This document shows positions 50,457-59,370 of a DNA stretch of 64,000 nt, piece by piece. The notes beneath the pieces were generated by a model. The model made no database searches. It had not been told where the DNA came from and saw only the letters and a program-made list of their open reading frames with translations. This DNA is from Selenomonas sputigena. GTDB taxonomy: Bacteria; Bacillota; Negativicutes; Selenomonadales; Selenomonadaceae. The translations under genes and the position numbers were made by a program. Every line of letters begins with the position of its first letter. Positions within the stretch are counted from its first letter, which is position 1. Where the stretch lies: contig NZ_CP110383.1 of NCBI RefSeq assembly GCF_026015965.1, positions 217,807 through 281,806 of the forward strand, in the 5' to 3' direction.

Positions 50457-51238
50457 GGCGCGTCTTTCTCGAAGGCGAGATCGCGGACACGATGGAAGTG
50501 CGGGGCGCGGACGCGCATCATCTGCAGCGCGTCATGCGAGCCAAGCTCGGCGAGAAGCTCCTCGTCGCCGATGGTGCGGGCGGCTCGGCTGAGGCCGAGG
50601 TCGCGGGATTCGCAGATGGCAGAGTGCAGCTTCGACTCGTTCGGCGACTGTCGGAAGCGGCGGAATCGCAGGCGGAAATCGAGCTTTTCCAGTGCCTGCC
50701 CAAGGGCGACCGCATGGACTTCATCGTGCAGAAGGCGACGGAACTGGGCGTCGCGTGCATCCGTCCCGTGCTCAGTCAGAACGTCGTCGTGCGCTACGAC
50801 GAAAAGAAGGCGCGTGCACGCGTGGAGCGCTGGCAGAAGATCGCAGCGGAGGCGGCGAAGCAGTGCGGGCGCACGCGCATCCCCGAGGTGATGCCGATCG
50901 TGCCCCTTCGCGCGGCGATGGAAGGGCAGGGGGCAGCGGAATATGCCCTGCGCCTTTTTTTCTACGAGATGGAAGAGCGGCGGGAACTGCGCACGGTTCT
51001 TTCGGATTCAGAAGCGCAGCGCATCTTCATGCTTGTTGGGCCGGAGGGCGGCTTCGATGAGGCGGAGGCGCAGCTTGCAGTCGCGCACGGCTTTTCTGCC
51101 GTGACGCTTGGTCGGCGCATCCTGCGCGTCGATACGGCGGCGATCGTCGCGCTCGCGCTCGTGCAGTATGAAAAAGGAGATTTAGGTTTTGCCAAAAGCA
51201 GCATTGACGACCTTGGGCTGCAAGGTCAATCAGTTTGA
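50453..51238 (+). CDS. rsmE: 16S rRNA (uracil-1498-N3) methyltransferase
   Basis: 261-residue SPOUT-class enzyme. The N-terminal PUA-like domain (HHLQRVMRAKLGEKLLVADG) and the C-terminal trefoil knot with QKATELGVACIRPVLSQ, AAEAAKQCGRTRIPEV and MLVGPEGGFDEAEAQLA, ending LGRRILRVDTA, are diagnostic. It methylates the ribosomal decoding region. The start overlaps the prmA stop, and it overlaps mtaB by 50 nt. Confidence 0.95.
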   Translation: MRRVFLEGEIADTMEVRGADAHHLQRVMRAKLGEKLLVADGAGGSAEAEVAGFADGRVQLRLVRRLSEAAESQAEIELFQCLPKGDRMDFIVQKATELGVACIRPVLSQNVVVRYDEKKARARVERWQKIAAEAAKQCGRTRIPEVMPIVPLRAAMEGQGAAEYALRLFFYEMEERRELRTVLSDSEAQRIFMLVGPEGGFDEAEAQLAVAHGFSAVTLGRRILRVDTAAIVALALVQYEKGDLGFAKSSIDDLGLQGQSV

Positions 51239-52475
51239 AACGGAGACGATGGAGGGGCTTTTCCGGCAGCGCGGCTACGCCATCGTCCCCTTCGACGAGG
51301 CGGCGGACGTCTACGTCATCAACACGTGCTCGGTCACGAGTCTCGGCGAGAAGAAGTCGCGCCAGCTCATCCGCCGTGCGCGCCGCCTGAACGAGCGAGC
51401 CGTCATCGCCGTGACGGGCTGCTACGCGCAGGTCGCACCCGAGGAGATCCGCGCGATCGAGGGCGTGCGTGTCGTGCTCGGCACGAAGGAGCGAGCGGGG
51501 ATTGTCGATCACGTGGAGCGAGCGGCGCGTGAGGCGGGCGTCTTCGACGGCACGGGCGACATCATGCACGCCTCCGAGTTCGAGGACATCCCGCTTTTCG
51601 GTGCGCCCGCGAGAACGCGTGCTTTTCTGAAAATTGAGGAGGGCTGCGAAAATTTCTGCTCGTTTTGCATCATTCCCTACGCGCGCGGCCCCGTGCGCTC
51701 GCGCCTCTTGAAGAGCGTGCGGCGCGAGGCGGCGAAGCTCCTCGCCATGGGCTTCAAGGAGATCGTCCTGACGGGCATCCACCTCGGCTGCTACGGGCGC
51801 GACCTCGGCGATGTGACGCTTGCCGACGCCGTGCGCGCTGTTCTTTCCCTGCCGGGACTCAAGCGTCTGCGCCTCGGCTCTTTGGAGTCGATCGAGCTGT
51901 CGGACGATCTGCTCGCACTCCTCGCGCAGGAGGAGCGCTTCGCCGGGCATCTTCATCTGCCGCTGCAGGCGGGATCGGATGAAGTGCTTCGCGCGATGAA
52001 CCGTCACTACGATACGGCGAAGTTCGCCGCGCTCATCGAACGCGTCGAACGTGCCGTGCCCGGCATCGCCATCTCGACGGACATCATCGTGGGCTTTCCG
52101 GGCGAAACGCAGGAGCTATTCGAGGAAAGCCTTGCTTTCGTCGAGCGCATGAACTTCGCACGCATGCATGTATTCCCCTACTCGCCGCGCCGAGGCACGC
52201 CGGCGGCTGCGTTTGCCGCGCAGGTTCCCGAGGCGGAGAAGAAGGAGCGTGTGCATCGCATGCAGGCGCTCGCCGCAAAGAAGAGCGAGGCGTTTCACGC
52301 CGCCTTTCTCGGCACAGAGATGCCCGTTCTCTTCGAGACGGAGCGCGAGGGCGTCACGGACGGACTTACGGCGAACTACATCCGCGTCTATACGGATGCG
52401 CCCGTTCGGACGGGAGACATCCATGCGATGCGCCTCGTGCGCCTTTATCGCGACGGCGTTTGGGGCGAGATCTGA
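51189..52475 (+). CDS. mtaB: tRNA t6A37 methylthiotransferase MtaB
   Basis: 428-residue radical-SAM methylthiotransferase. The N-terminal UPF0004 domain has Cys in TTLGCKVNQFE, NTCSVTS and TGCYAQ. The radical-SAM cluster motif CENFCSFCIIPYARGP lies near residue 150, and a C-terminal TRAM domain is present. It converts t6A to ms2t6A, acting after TsaBDE. The start is TTG 51189 within rsmE, with AAAGGAG 10 nt upstream. It ends 9 nt before element copy 5. Confidence 0.92.
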   Translation: MPKAALTTLGCKVNQFETETMEGLFRQRGYAIVPFDEAADVYVINTCSVTSLGEKKSRQLIRRARRLNERAVIAVTGCYAQVAPEEIRAIEGVRVVLGTKERAGIVDHVERAAREAGVFDGTGDIMHASEFEDIPLFGAPARTRAFLKIEEGCENFCSFCIIPYARGPVRSRLLKSVRREAAKLLAMGFKEIVLTGIHLGCYGRDLGDVTLADAVRAVLSLPGLKRLRLGSLESIELSDDLLALLAQEERFAGHLHLPLQAGSDEVLRAMNRHYDTAKFAALIERVERAVPGIAISTDIIVGFPGETQELFEESLAFVERMNFARMHVFPYSPRRGTPAAAFAAQVPEAEKKERVHRMQALAAKKSEAFHAAFLGTEMPVLFETEREGVTDGLTANYIRVYTDAPVRTGDIHAMRLVRLYRDGVWGEI

Positions 52476-52484
52476 AAGTTTACC

Positions 52485-52586
52485 ATGAAGCCCCAAGAGG
52501 TCAAGCCGAAGGTGCAGACCGATTGGCTAGGCTTCTGTAAGGGCGGCGCACAATGTCCACAAGGTGGACGTTTGTGCGTGTAGCTT
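52485..52586 (+). repeat. Dispersed structured intergenic element, copy 5
   Basis: Nearly identical to copy 4 (only a few differences by eye), with all stems intact. Unlike copies 2-4 no gene follows on this strand. It occupies exactly the gap between the mtaB stop and the stop codon of the convergent truncated sensor kinase, whose TAA (complement of 52585-52587) overlaps the element end. Confidence 0.85.
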
Positions 52587-53451
52587 ACTTGCCTTCCTCT
52601 GATTTTTGCTCTGCGAACTGCTCGGCGAGATCGTCGAGATACGCGGCAAGGCGCTCGCGGCTCTCCTCATGCGCGAGCTGCGCGATCATCGTCATGTGGT
52701 GTCTGAGATCGTGGCGCATGCGGCGCGAGCTGCGCCAGAGGTCGAGCATCGTCTGATAGTGCGCCTCTTCGGACATGCGAATCATCTGCTCATGAAGCTG
52801 CTGCTGATGCAGTGCATTTCCCTCCTCTGCATAGCGCGTGAGGAGGGTGGACACGCGCAGATATTGGACGAGAGCGAGCGGGAGCAAGAGCCGCGCAGCG
52901 AGGATCGTCGGCTGCACCGACGTATTCGCCGGATCGGCGGCGACGGCGAGCGCGACGAGAATCACCTCGTAGCCGCTGAGATAGAGCCAGAGCCGCCGAT
53001 CATCAACGGACAGCATCGGCATGAGCAAGTGGCGGATCGTATGCAGCGCGGCGGGCAGGACGAGGAGAAACATCATGGGGATGAGCAGGCATTTCCATAG
53101 CCCCGGCGGCAGTCCCGCGCCAAAGAAATGCTCCGTCATCGTTCCGAGCGTTCCCGCAAGCATCAGCAGCGGATAGACGAGCAGGGCGATGGATATTACC
53201 CGCAGCGGCTGGTCGCGGATCGAGAGAAGCATATAGAAGAGAGCGAGCGGGCGGCAGAGAAGTGCGACGAGAGACATATCGAGCGGCAAAGACATCTGTG
53301 CGGCCTGTGTCAGCGCGAGCACGAGCATATAGCCGCAGACGACATAGATCCGCGCAAAGCGCAGCTGATCGTGAAAGACATAGAAAACGAGCAGGTCAAA
53401 GGGCGGCGCACACACGAGCGTGTAGAGCAGCCGAATCTCTGCGTCAGTCAT
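52585..53451 (-). CDS. GHKL-type sensor kinase lacking its ATPase domain (HK2)
   Basis: 288 residues. About 200 residues of membrane domain with roughly six hydrophobic helices are followed by a dimerisation/phosphoacceptor helix with the AgrC-type H box MRHDLRHH at 245-252 (His247). The protein stops about 36 residues later, with no N, F or G boxes of an ATPase domain. Related kinases continue for about 120 more residues. The start at 53451 overlaps the stop of HK1 by 8 nt, so they are co-translated. The truncation coincides with element copy 5. It either needs a partner ATPase (HK1 supplies one) or is a decaying gene. Confidence 0.85.
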   Translation of the reverse strand: MTDAEIRLLYTLVCAPPFDLLVFYVFHDQLRFARIYVVCGYMLVLALTQAAQMSLPLDMSLVALLCRPLALFYMLLSIRDQPLRVISIALLVYPLLMLAGTLGTMTEHFFGAGLPPGLWKCLLIPMMFLLVLPAALHTIRHLLMPMLSVDDRRLWLYLSGYEVILVALAVAADPANTSVQPTILAARLLLPLALVQYLRVSTLLTRYAEEGNALHQQQLHEQMIRMSEEAHYQTMLDLWRSSRRMRHDLRHHMTMIAQLAHEESRERLAAYLDDLAEQFAEQKSEEGK

Positions 53452-54847
53452 GATGTTTCGCCTCCCCGCAGCCGTCCGTACGCATCGGCATGATATTTGC
53501 CGCTCTGTCCTGTGTCGCCCGCAGCACGATGGACACCGCGAAGAGATCGTCCTCCGGTGAAATCTCCATCGTACCGTCATAGCGTGCAAGACTCGTGCGG
53601 ATGCTCTCCATGCCGATGCCGCGCTCTGCGTTGCCGCGCTTCGACGAGAGCAGGTTGCCCGCCGCATCGTAGCGCAGCTCTCCGTCATAGCTGTTGTCCG
53701 CGGTCAGAAAGAGCGTGTCCCCTTGATGGACGAGTGCGAGCCGCAGGAGGCGCGGGGCATCGGGCGCGAGGCGTTCCAACGCCTCGGCGGCGTTGGCGAG
53801 CAGATTGCCGAGGATCGCCGTCAGATCGAGCGGGTCAAGGGGATTTTCCGCGCCGATGTCGATGCGGTACTCCGGCTGCACGCCGAGCCGTGCAAAGATT
53901 GGCTGCCAATAGCCGATGAGAATATTTACCGTCTCATTCGCACAGACGGGTGCATAGCGCGTTTGAATTGCAGACGCAGCCGCGCCCATCAGCCGCTCGA
54001 TGCCCGCAGCGTCCCCCCGTGCGAGCAGTTCCTGCGCCGCAGCGATCATCTCGGTGAACTGCGTGCGAAACGCGCGTGTCGTGCGAGCGTTTTCCTCCAT
54101 CTGCGCCGTATTCTGCCGCGTGATCGCCGCCATCTCCGCCTCGCGTGCCACCTGTTCGCAGAGCGCACGCTGACGCAGCCGCGCATTCATGGCATAGAGT
54201 GCCAGGCCGATGCAGCAGAAGCCGCCGACCGCCCCGCTCAGACGAACGAAGAGCGCCGTATGTGTGCGCAGGTCATTGAACGGCGAGAGCAGAATCGTGA
54301 GCACGAGAATCAGCGTACCGAGCCACGCGAGCGGCGTCCATACCGCATCAAAGGAATCGTCCGCCAGGAGCGGCGCGGCAATCGTGCGTCCATAGTAGAG
54401 AAAAAGCGGCACAGCGATGGGGAGGCAGACAATCGTGCAAAGCCCCGAGAGCAGGAACGGCACATCAAAGAGCGGGTAGGCATCCTCTACGGCATAGATC
54501 ACCGTCTGCATGGCGAACCAAATGAGCCCCGGAGGGATGAGGATGCAGATCTGCTTGCCGATCGGCACACGCGTCATCGCGAGCAGATAGAAGAAGATAA
54601 AAAAGAGAAAAGGAAAGGCGATGCGCCGCGAAAACACCGTGACCGCCTCGATCTGGATGACCGCCTCGATCCCCGTGAGCAGGAGCAGCCCCGCAATGAT
54701 CGGCAGCGGAGCAAAACGCAGATATCGGCGAAAGATATAAAGACGGGTCAGATTGACGGGCAGGATGTGAACCGCCGTATAGAGCAGCGTTACCAGCGGT
54801 ACGGCAAACGGATACTGCATGAGTTCGATCATCGGTGATGGGTGCAT
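53444..54847 (-). CDS. GHKL-type sensor kinase without phosphoacceptor His (HK1)
   Basis: 467 residues. Six to seven transmembrane helices occupy residues 1-220. The segment where AgrC-like kinases have FRHDYKNH reads FRTQFTEM (260-267), so the phosphoacceptor His is Thr262 and the following Asp is Gln. The GHKL ATPase domain (about 325-445) looks functional: the N box has N348 and N352 (ILGNLLANAAEALE) and the G box is RGIGMESI (409-416). AGGAGA precedes ATG 54847. It lies 10 nt after the truncated response regulator and overlaps HK2. A kinase that phosphorylates another subunit (HK2 His247) is the interesting reading; pseudokinase decay is the alternative. Confidence 0.87.
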   Translation of the reverse strand: MHPSPMIELMQYPFAVPLVTLLYTAVHILPVNLTRLYIFRRYLRFAPLPIIAGLLLLTGIEAVIQIEAVTVFSRRIAFPFLFFIFFYLLAMTRVPIGKQICILIPPGLIWFAMQTVIYAVEDAYPLFDVPFLLSGLCTIVCLPIAVPLFLYYGRTIAAPLLADDSFDAVWTPLAWLGTLILVLTILLSPFNDLRTHTALFVRLSGAVGGFCCIGLALYAMNARLRQRALCEQVAREAEMAAITRQNTAQMEENARTTRAFRTQFTEMIAAAQELLARGDAAGIERLMGAAASAIQTRYAPVCANETVNILIGYWQPIFARLGVQPEYRIDIGAENPLDPLDLTAILGNLLANAAEALERLAPDAPRLLRLALVHQGDTLFLTADNSYDGELRYDAAGNLLSSKRGNAERGIGMESIRTSLARYDGTMEISPEDDLFAVSIVLRATQDRAANIMPMRTDGCGEAKHHD

Positions 54848-54857
54848 GAATCTTCTC

Positions 54858-55103
54858 CTATGACAGAAATCCCGTACGCATCTCCTTCAGCATATAGGCG
54901 CGGTAGATGCGCTCGACCTCGCTTTTGCGGCGCGTGGCAATCGGCAGCAGCGTGCCATCCGTCAGATGAAACGAGCAGCGACGCCCGTCGGCATCGACAT
55001 AGCGAATCATAGGGCGCGGCGTATGCTCGGCGCATACGCTTTCGAGAAGCCTGCAGAGCCGGTTCAGATCTTCCGGCATATCGTCCAGTACAGCAATATT
55101 CAT
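54858..55103 (-). CDS. Internally deleted LytTR response regulator
   Basis: 81 residues instead of about 240. Residues 1-27 (MNIAVLDDMPEDLNRLCRLL...) are the start of a receiver domain, including the acidic pocket DD at 7-8. They are joined directly to the end of a LytTR DNA-binding domain (residues about 32-81; GRRCSFHLTDGTLLPIATRR and the helix EVERIYRAYML). The phosphorylated Asp and most of the receiver are missing. An intact GGAGG site 8 nt upstream of the start, and the frame kept across the junction, suggest it may still be made. It is the first gene of the RR-HK1-HK2 operon. Marked as CDS, but pseudogene is possible. Confidence 0.7.
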   Translation of the reverse strand: MNIAVLDDMPEDLNRLCRLLESVCAEHTPRPMIRYVDADGRRCSFHLTDGTLLPIATRRKSEVERIYRAYMLKEMRTGFLS

Positions 55104-55168
55104 CGTACGACCTCCTCATCATATTCTAGGGAAATCCATGCGGATTTGCAAGCATGGATTTCCCTCTT

Positions 55169-55247
55169 TTGCGTTCATACCATACTTTCGGCGCTTGTGC
55201 CAACTTTTATTGCTATTTCGTATAAATGTGAGAAAATAATAGAGAAA
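55169..55247. promoter_or_regulatory. LytTR-like direct-repeat region upstream of haemagglutinin 1
   Basis: This 80-bp block is about 75-80% identical by eye to 59650-59728. It contains CATACCATACTTT (55176-55188) and a weaker repeat 20 bp later, then AAATGTGAGAAAAT just before an AT-rich -10-like stretch. Direct repeats two helical turns apart are the usual target of LytTR regulators. The block lies in the divergent gap between the regulator operon and haemagglutinin 1. The rest of the 55104-55460 gap holds no gene. Confidence 0.55.
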
Positions 55248-55460
55248 AGGTCTTTGATCTTAACGAAGAATACTATATGGGACAAAGGAGCGTCGCACCT
55301 CTCTTGATCTCTGTCTGTGCCGCCGGCGACGGCGGCAAAAAACGCACCTTCCGAGGTGTGCGAAGCCGATGAGTATAGAAGCAAAAATCCGTAAACACCT
55401 TGTGCAAATCGAAACATTGTTAAACGCAAGAAAGATTTCTTGAGAGAAAGGATGAGTCAA

Positions 55461-58400
55461 ATGAAATATCATCATGCAAAGCAGCTGTATCGCGCCGTCG
55501 CCTGTGCCCTTTTCGCAGGCATCGTTGCCGCGCCCTTTGCCGCGCAGACGGCGTATGCTCTCCCCATCGAGGGCACGAACGCAGCGACGAACAAGACCGA
55601 GGCAGATATCTCCACGAGCGGCGCGGTCATGGACATCGTGGGCAAGACCGATCACAATATCCTCAAATGGGAGGACTTCTCCATCGAGCAGAACGAGAAG
55701 GTGCGCTTCGACGGCGGCAATCAGGAGCGCGACTATCTGAACCTCGTCACGGGCGAGGGCGCGTCGAACATCTACGGCACGATCGAGGGCGGCAGGAACA
55801 TCTACCTCGTGAACCCGCACGGCATCCTCTTCGCAAAAGGCTCTGAGGTCAATACGGGCGCACTCTACCTCTCGACGGCGAAGCCCGATGATATTGCCAC
55901 AGCGACGAACACATTCAAGACAAACGGCACGAGTCCACTCTCCGCGACCGTGCAGACGGGCGATGTGCTGAACCTCGGCACGGTAAAGGCGGCGAAACTC
56001 TACATCGAGGGCAAGAATGTCAAAGTCCTCAACACGGATGCTGTGACGGACGCAAACGGCACGGCACTCACGGGGGCGAACGTCACGATTCGCAGCGCAC
56101 AGACGCCGCATATCGGCTACGATGTCGGGCATAAAACGACGGAGAATATCGACGTGAACGGCGCAGCGACGCCGTATCAGGTTTTCGACTACGCGAGCAC
56201 GAATGCCGACCATCACAAGGCATCTGCAAAATCACGCGGATGGGATGTAGCGAACCTCGGCGGCACGCCGCATACGGACTATGACCTTATGCGCGTGCAC
56301 GACGTCTACGACCTGCAGAATATCAATGCGAAACGGGACGGCAGATACATCCTCGCCGGCAACATCGACGCAGGTGTCACAAATACATGGAATCGTACTG
56401 TGTATGGCATAGAGGGCTTCCTTCCGATTGGAGAAAATTATGCCACGCAATTTACGGGACGATTCGACGGCGCGGGCTACACGCTGCGGGGGCTGTATAT
56501 CAATCGTCCGAATGAGAATACTCAAGGGCTGTTTGGCTACACCGTCGGGGCACGCATTGAGAATCTCTCCCTTGTGGACGGCAATGTGGAGGGGCACGAC
56601 TCGGTCGGCGGCATTGTGGGATATGCACAGGACACTGTGATTCGGAACGTTTCATACGCCGGCAGGGTCAATGGAAATCAGATCGTCGGCGGCATTGTGG
56701 GATGTGCGTGGGGCGGCAGCATTCAGAATGCATGGAATGCGGGCGCAGTCAGCGGGACAGGTCATAGCGCCGGCGGTATTGTGGGATATGCACGTGAGGC
56801 TGCTAAGATTCAGAATGTCTGCAATACGGGCGCGATCACAGGGAATGAGAGAGTCGGCGGCATTGTGGGGGCGATAGCGGACAGTACCCTTCAGAATGCA
56901 TGGAGTACGGGGCCGGTCACAGGGAATCAGCAGGTCGGCGGCATTGTGGGGGCGATGGAGAACATCACCCTTCGGTATGTATGGAATACGGGGACGGTCG
57001 CAGGGAGTCAGAAGGTCGGCGGCATTGTGGGAGAGGCGGACGGCGGTACCGTTCGCCATGCCGTATCGAAGACGGGCAGTGCAGGGCAGGCAGTCGGCTC
57101 ATCCATCAGTGGGGCTGACGTGACGACGGATGTCAAGGTCGCTGCCGAGGCGGATATGAAGCTGGCGGCGACATACACGGACTGGCAGGACGAGCACGGC
57201 AACGCCGTCGTTGCCACCGAGGGCGGCAAGGGCACGCCGTGGCGCATCTACAACGGACATACGATGCCCCTCCTCACGGCACTGATGAAGGGCACGAAGC
57301 GCCTTGAGAAAGTCTACGACGGCAATGTCTTTACGACAACGGACCCGCACATCACCCTCGTCCATACGGGGAAGGATGTCGGCACATACGATGCCTACAG
57401 TGACCAGTTTGGCTATAACCTCATCGGCGGCGCGATCATTAAGCCGCGCGCATTGACGATTAGCGCAGTTGCGGCACAGAGTAAGACCTACGACGGCACG
57501 CGCGACGCAGACGCCGCGCAGTTCCACGCGACGCTCGGCAATATCGTCGCAGGCGAGGAAGGCAGCGTAACGGCGACCGCCACGGGCGCGGCGTACAACG
57601 ACAAGAACGTCGCTGGGGCAAATAAAGTGAGCTACACGGGAGTCGCGCTCGGAGGTACAGGCGCGGGGAACTACAGTCTCGCCGCGACGACAGCGCAGGG
57701 GGCGGGCAGTATCACGGCGAAGCAGCTGAATCTCGCACTGACGGGCGGCGCACGCTTTGACAAGACGTATGACGGGAATGCAAACGTCACGCAGACGCTC
57801 ACGAAGGGCGGGAACTATACGCTCTCGAATTTCGTCAACGGCGAGGGCGCAGGGCTTGCACTTGCATCCGTGACGGGCACGTATGCGGACAAGAACGCGG
57901 GTACGGGCAAAACCGTGACCTTTAGCGGGCTGACGCTCACGGGTGCGGGCGCGGGGAACTATTCCCTCTCTACGACCACCCTCACGGCAACGGGCAACAT
58001 CGCAAGGAAGACGCTGACGCTCGAAGGGACGGCGGGCACGCAGTTCACCAAGACATACGACGGCAACGTGAACGTCACGCAGAACCTCGCGCGCGGTACG
58101 AACTATCGGCTTGCGGGCGTGGTCGAGGGCGAGGGCACGGACATTGTCGCGCTGAACGAATCCGCCGCACAGGGCGCATACGCGACGAAGGATGCACAGG
58201 CGGCGGGCACGCAGCAGAACGTCACCTTTACAAATTTCGCGCTTACGGGTTCGGGCGCGGCGAACTATACGCTTGCGGCGAGCAAGACCTTTGAGAATGC
58301 GGGCAGGATTACGCCGAGGGAGCTGAATCTCGCGCTCACGGGTGGCGCACGCTTTGACAAGACGTACGATGGGAATGCGAACGTCACGCAGTCGCTCACA

Positions 58401-59321
58401 AAGGGGACGAACTATAGTCTCACAGGCTTTGTGACGGGCGAGGGCGCGGACATCGAACTCTCTGCCGTCACAGGAAAATACGCCGACAAGAACGCCGCCA
58501 GAGATAAAGCCGTGACCTTTGACGGGCTGACGCTCACGGGCACGGGCGCGGGGAACTATGTGCTGAATAGCCCCACGCTCACGGGCATAGGCACGATCAT
58601 GCGGCGTGCGCTGACGCTCGGCGCAGTCGCGGCGCAGAGCAAGACCTACGACGGCACGACCGCCGCAGACGCTTCGAAGTTCGGCGCGGTGCTGAACAAT
58701 GCCGTCGCGGGTGACAATGTAACGGCAGCCGCCACGGGTGCGGCATACAACGACAAGAATGTCGCTGCGGCAGCCACCATTGACTACACGGGTGTCGGTC
58801 TCGCGGGGGCGGATGCGGGGAATTACACGCTCGCCGCGACCGCCGCGCAGGGAGCGGGCAGTATCACGCCGCGCGATCTCACGCTCACCGCCGACGCGCA
58901 GAGCATTGTGCAGGGCGAGGCGCTGCCCTCCTTTACGGGACATGCGGAGGGCTTCGCGGACGGCGAGGACGAGCGCGTATTCGGTACGGACGGCATCACA
59001 TTTGGCACGACGCTGACGAATACCGACACGCCGGGCAGCTATGGCGTTACGGGACGCATCGGCAGCACGAGCGACGGCGTGCTCGGCAACTATCGGATTC
59101 GACAGGCGGCGGGCAACGCGAACGCCTTCACCATCTACGTCGCAGACCTGCCGGGCGGTATACTCGCCTCGCTCGTACAGGATGCCGCGCCGCGCTTTGA
59201 TATGGGCTTCGGGCAGGAGGTCTATGTATTCGGCTTGCCGCGTCCCATCCCCACGGCAACGCTCGGCATCTATCGCTTCGATGCGGAACGTGCCTTCGAA
59301 ATTCAGGGCTTGCGTCTTTGA
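55461..59321 (+). CDS. Filamentous-haemagglutinin-type exoprotein with GLUG and YDG repeats (1)
   Basis: 1286 residues. A signal peptide ends near YALPIEG (residue about 33). A TPS-type secretion domain follows (VGKTDHNILKWEDFSIEQNE, DYLNLVTGEGASNIYGTIEG, LVNPHGILFAKG). Residues about 320-540 carry seven or so GLUG-like repeats (VGGIVG...), and residues about 620-1180 carry repeated YDG domains (KTYDGT, KTYDGN). The C terminus ends YVFGLPRPIPTATLGIYRF. It is probably exported by a partner TpsB/FhaC-type pore and acts as an adhesin. ATG 55461 fits the AAAGG spacing and matches the start of its paralogue at 60323. No intact TpsB gene is in the window. Confidence 0.88.
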   Translation: MKYHHAKQLYRAVACALFAGIVAAPFAAQTAYALPIEGTNAATNKTEADISTSGAVMDIVGKTDHNILKWEDFSIEQNEKVRFDGGNQERDYLNLVTGEGASNIYGTIEGGRNIYLVNPHGILFAKGSEVNTGALYLSTAKPDDIATATNTFKTNGTSPLSATVQTGDVLNLGTVKAAKLYIEGKNVKVLNTDAVTDANGTALTGANVTIRSAQTPHIGYDVGHKTTENIDVNGAATPYQVFDYASTNADHHKASAKSRGWDVANLGGTPHTDYDLMRVHDVYDLQNINAKRDGRYILAGNIDAGVTNTWNRTVYGIEGFLPIGENYATQFTGRFDGAGYTLRGLYINRPNENTQGLFGYTVGARIENLSLVDGNVEGHDSVGGIVGYAQDTVIRNVSYAGRVNGNQIVGGIVGCAWGGSIQNAWNAGAVSGTGHSAGGIVGYAREAAKIQNVCNTGAITGNERVGGIVGAIADSTLQNAWSTGPVTGNQQVGGIVGAMENITLRYVWNTGTVAGSQKVGGIVGEADGGTVRHAVSKTGSAGQAVGSSISGADVTTDVKVAAEADMKLAATYTDWQDEHGNAVVATEGGKGTPWRIYNGHTMPLLTALMKGTKRLEKVYDGNVFTTTDPHITLVHTGKDVGTYDAYSDQFGYNLIGGAIIKPRALTISAVAAQSKTYDGTRDADAAQFHATLGNIVAGEEGSVTATATGAAYNDKNVAGANKVSYTGVALGGTGAGNYSLAATTAQGAGSITAKQLNLALTGGARFDKTYDGNANVTQTLTKGGNYTLSNFVNGEGAGLALASVTGTYADKNAGTGKTVTFSGLTLTGAGAGNYSLSTTTLTATGNIARKTLTLEGTAGTQFTKTYDGNVNVTQNLARGTNYRLAGVVEGEGTDIVALNESAAQGAYATKDAQAAGTQQNVTFTNFALTGSGAANYTLAASKTFENAGRITPRELNLALTGGARFDKTYDGNANVTQSLTKGTNYSLTGFVTGEGADIELSAVTGKYADKNAARDKAVTFDGLTLTGTGAGNYVLNSPTLTGIGTIMRRALTLGAVAAQSKTYDGTTAADASKFGAVLNNAVAGDNVTAAATGAAYNDKNVAAAATIDYTGVGLAGADAGNYTLAATAAQGAGSITPRDLTLTADAQSIVQGEALPSFTGHAEGFADGEDERVFGTDGITFGTTLTNTDTPGSYGVTGRIGSTSDGVLGNYRIRQAAGNANAFTIYVADLPGGILASLVQDAAPRFDMGFGQEVYVFGLPRPIPTATLGIYRFDAERAFEIQGLRL

Positions 59322-59370
59322 TGGCGCATATCAGTGCTTCCTTACATCTTTGTGAAAAGGAGTCCTTCCG

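Noticed and set aside
57300..58900. Regularly spaced repeats suggesting a CRISPR array or satellite DNA
   Set aside because: The repeats are in-frame protein domains (YDG, and GLUG at 56590-57050) inside a continuous coding sequence. Unit length and sequence vary with codon-level substitutions, and there are no identical short repeats with unique spacers and no cas genes.
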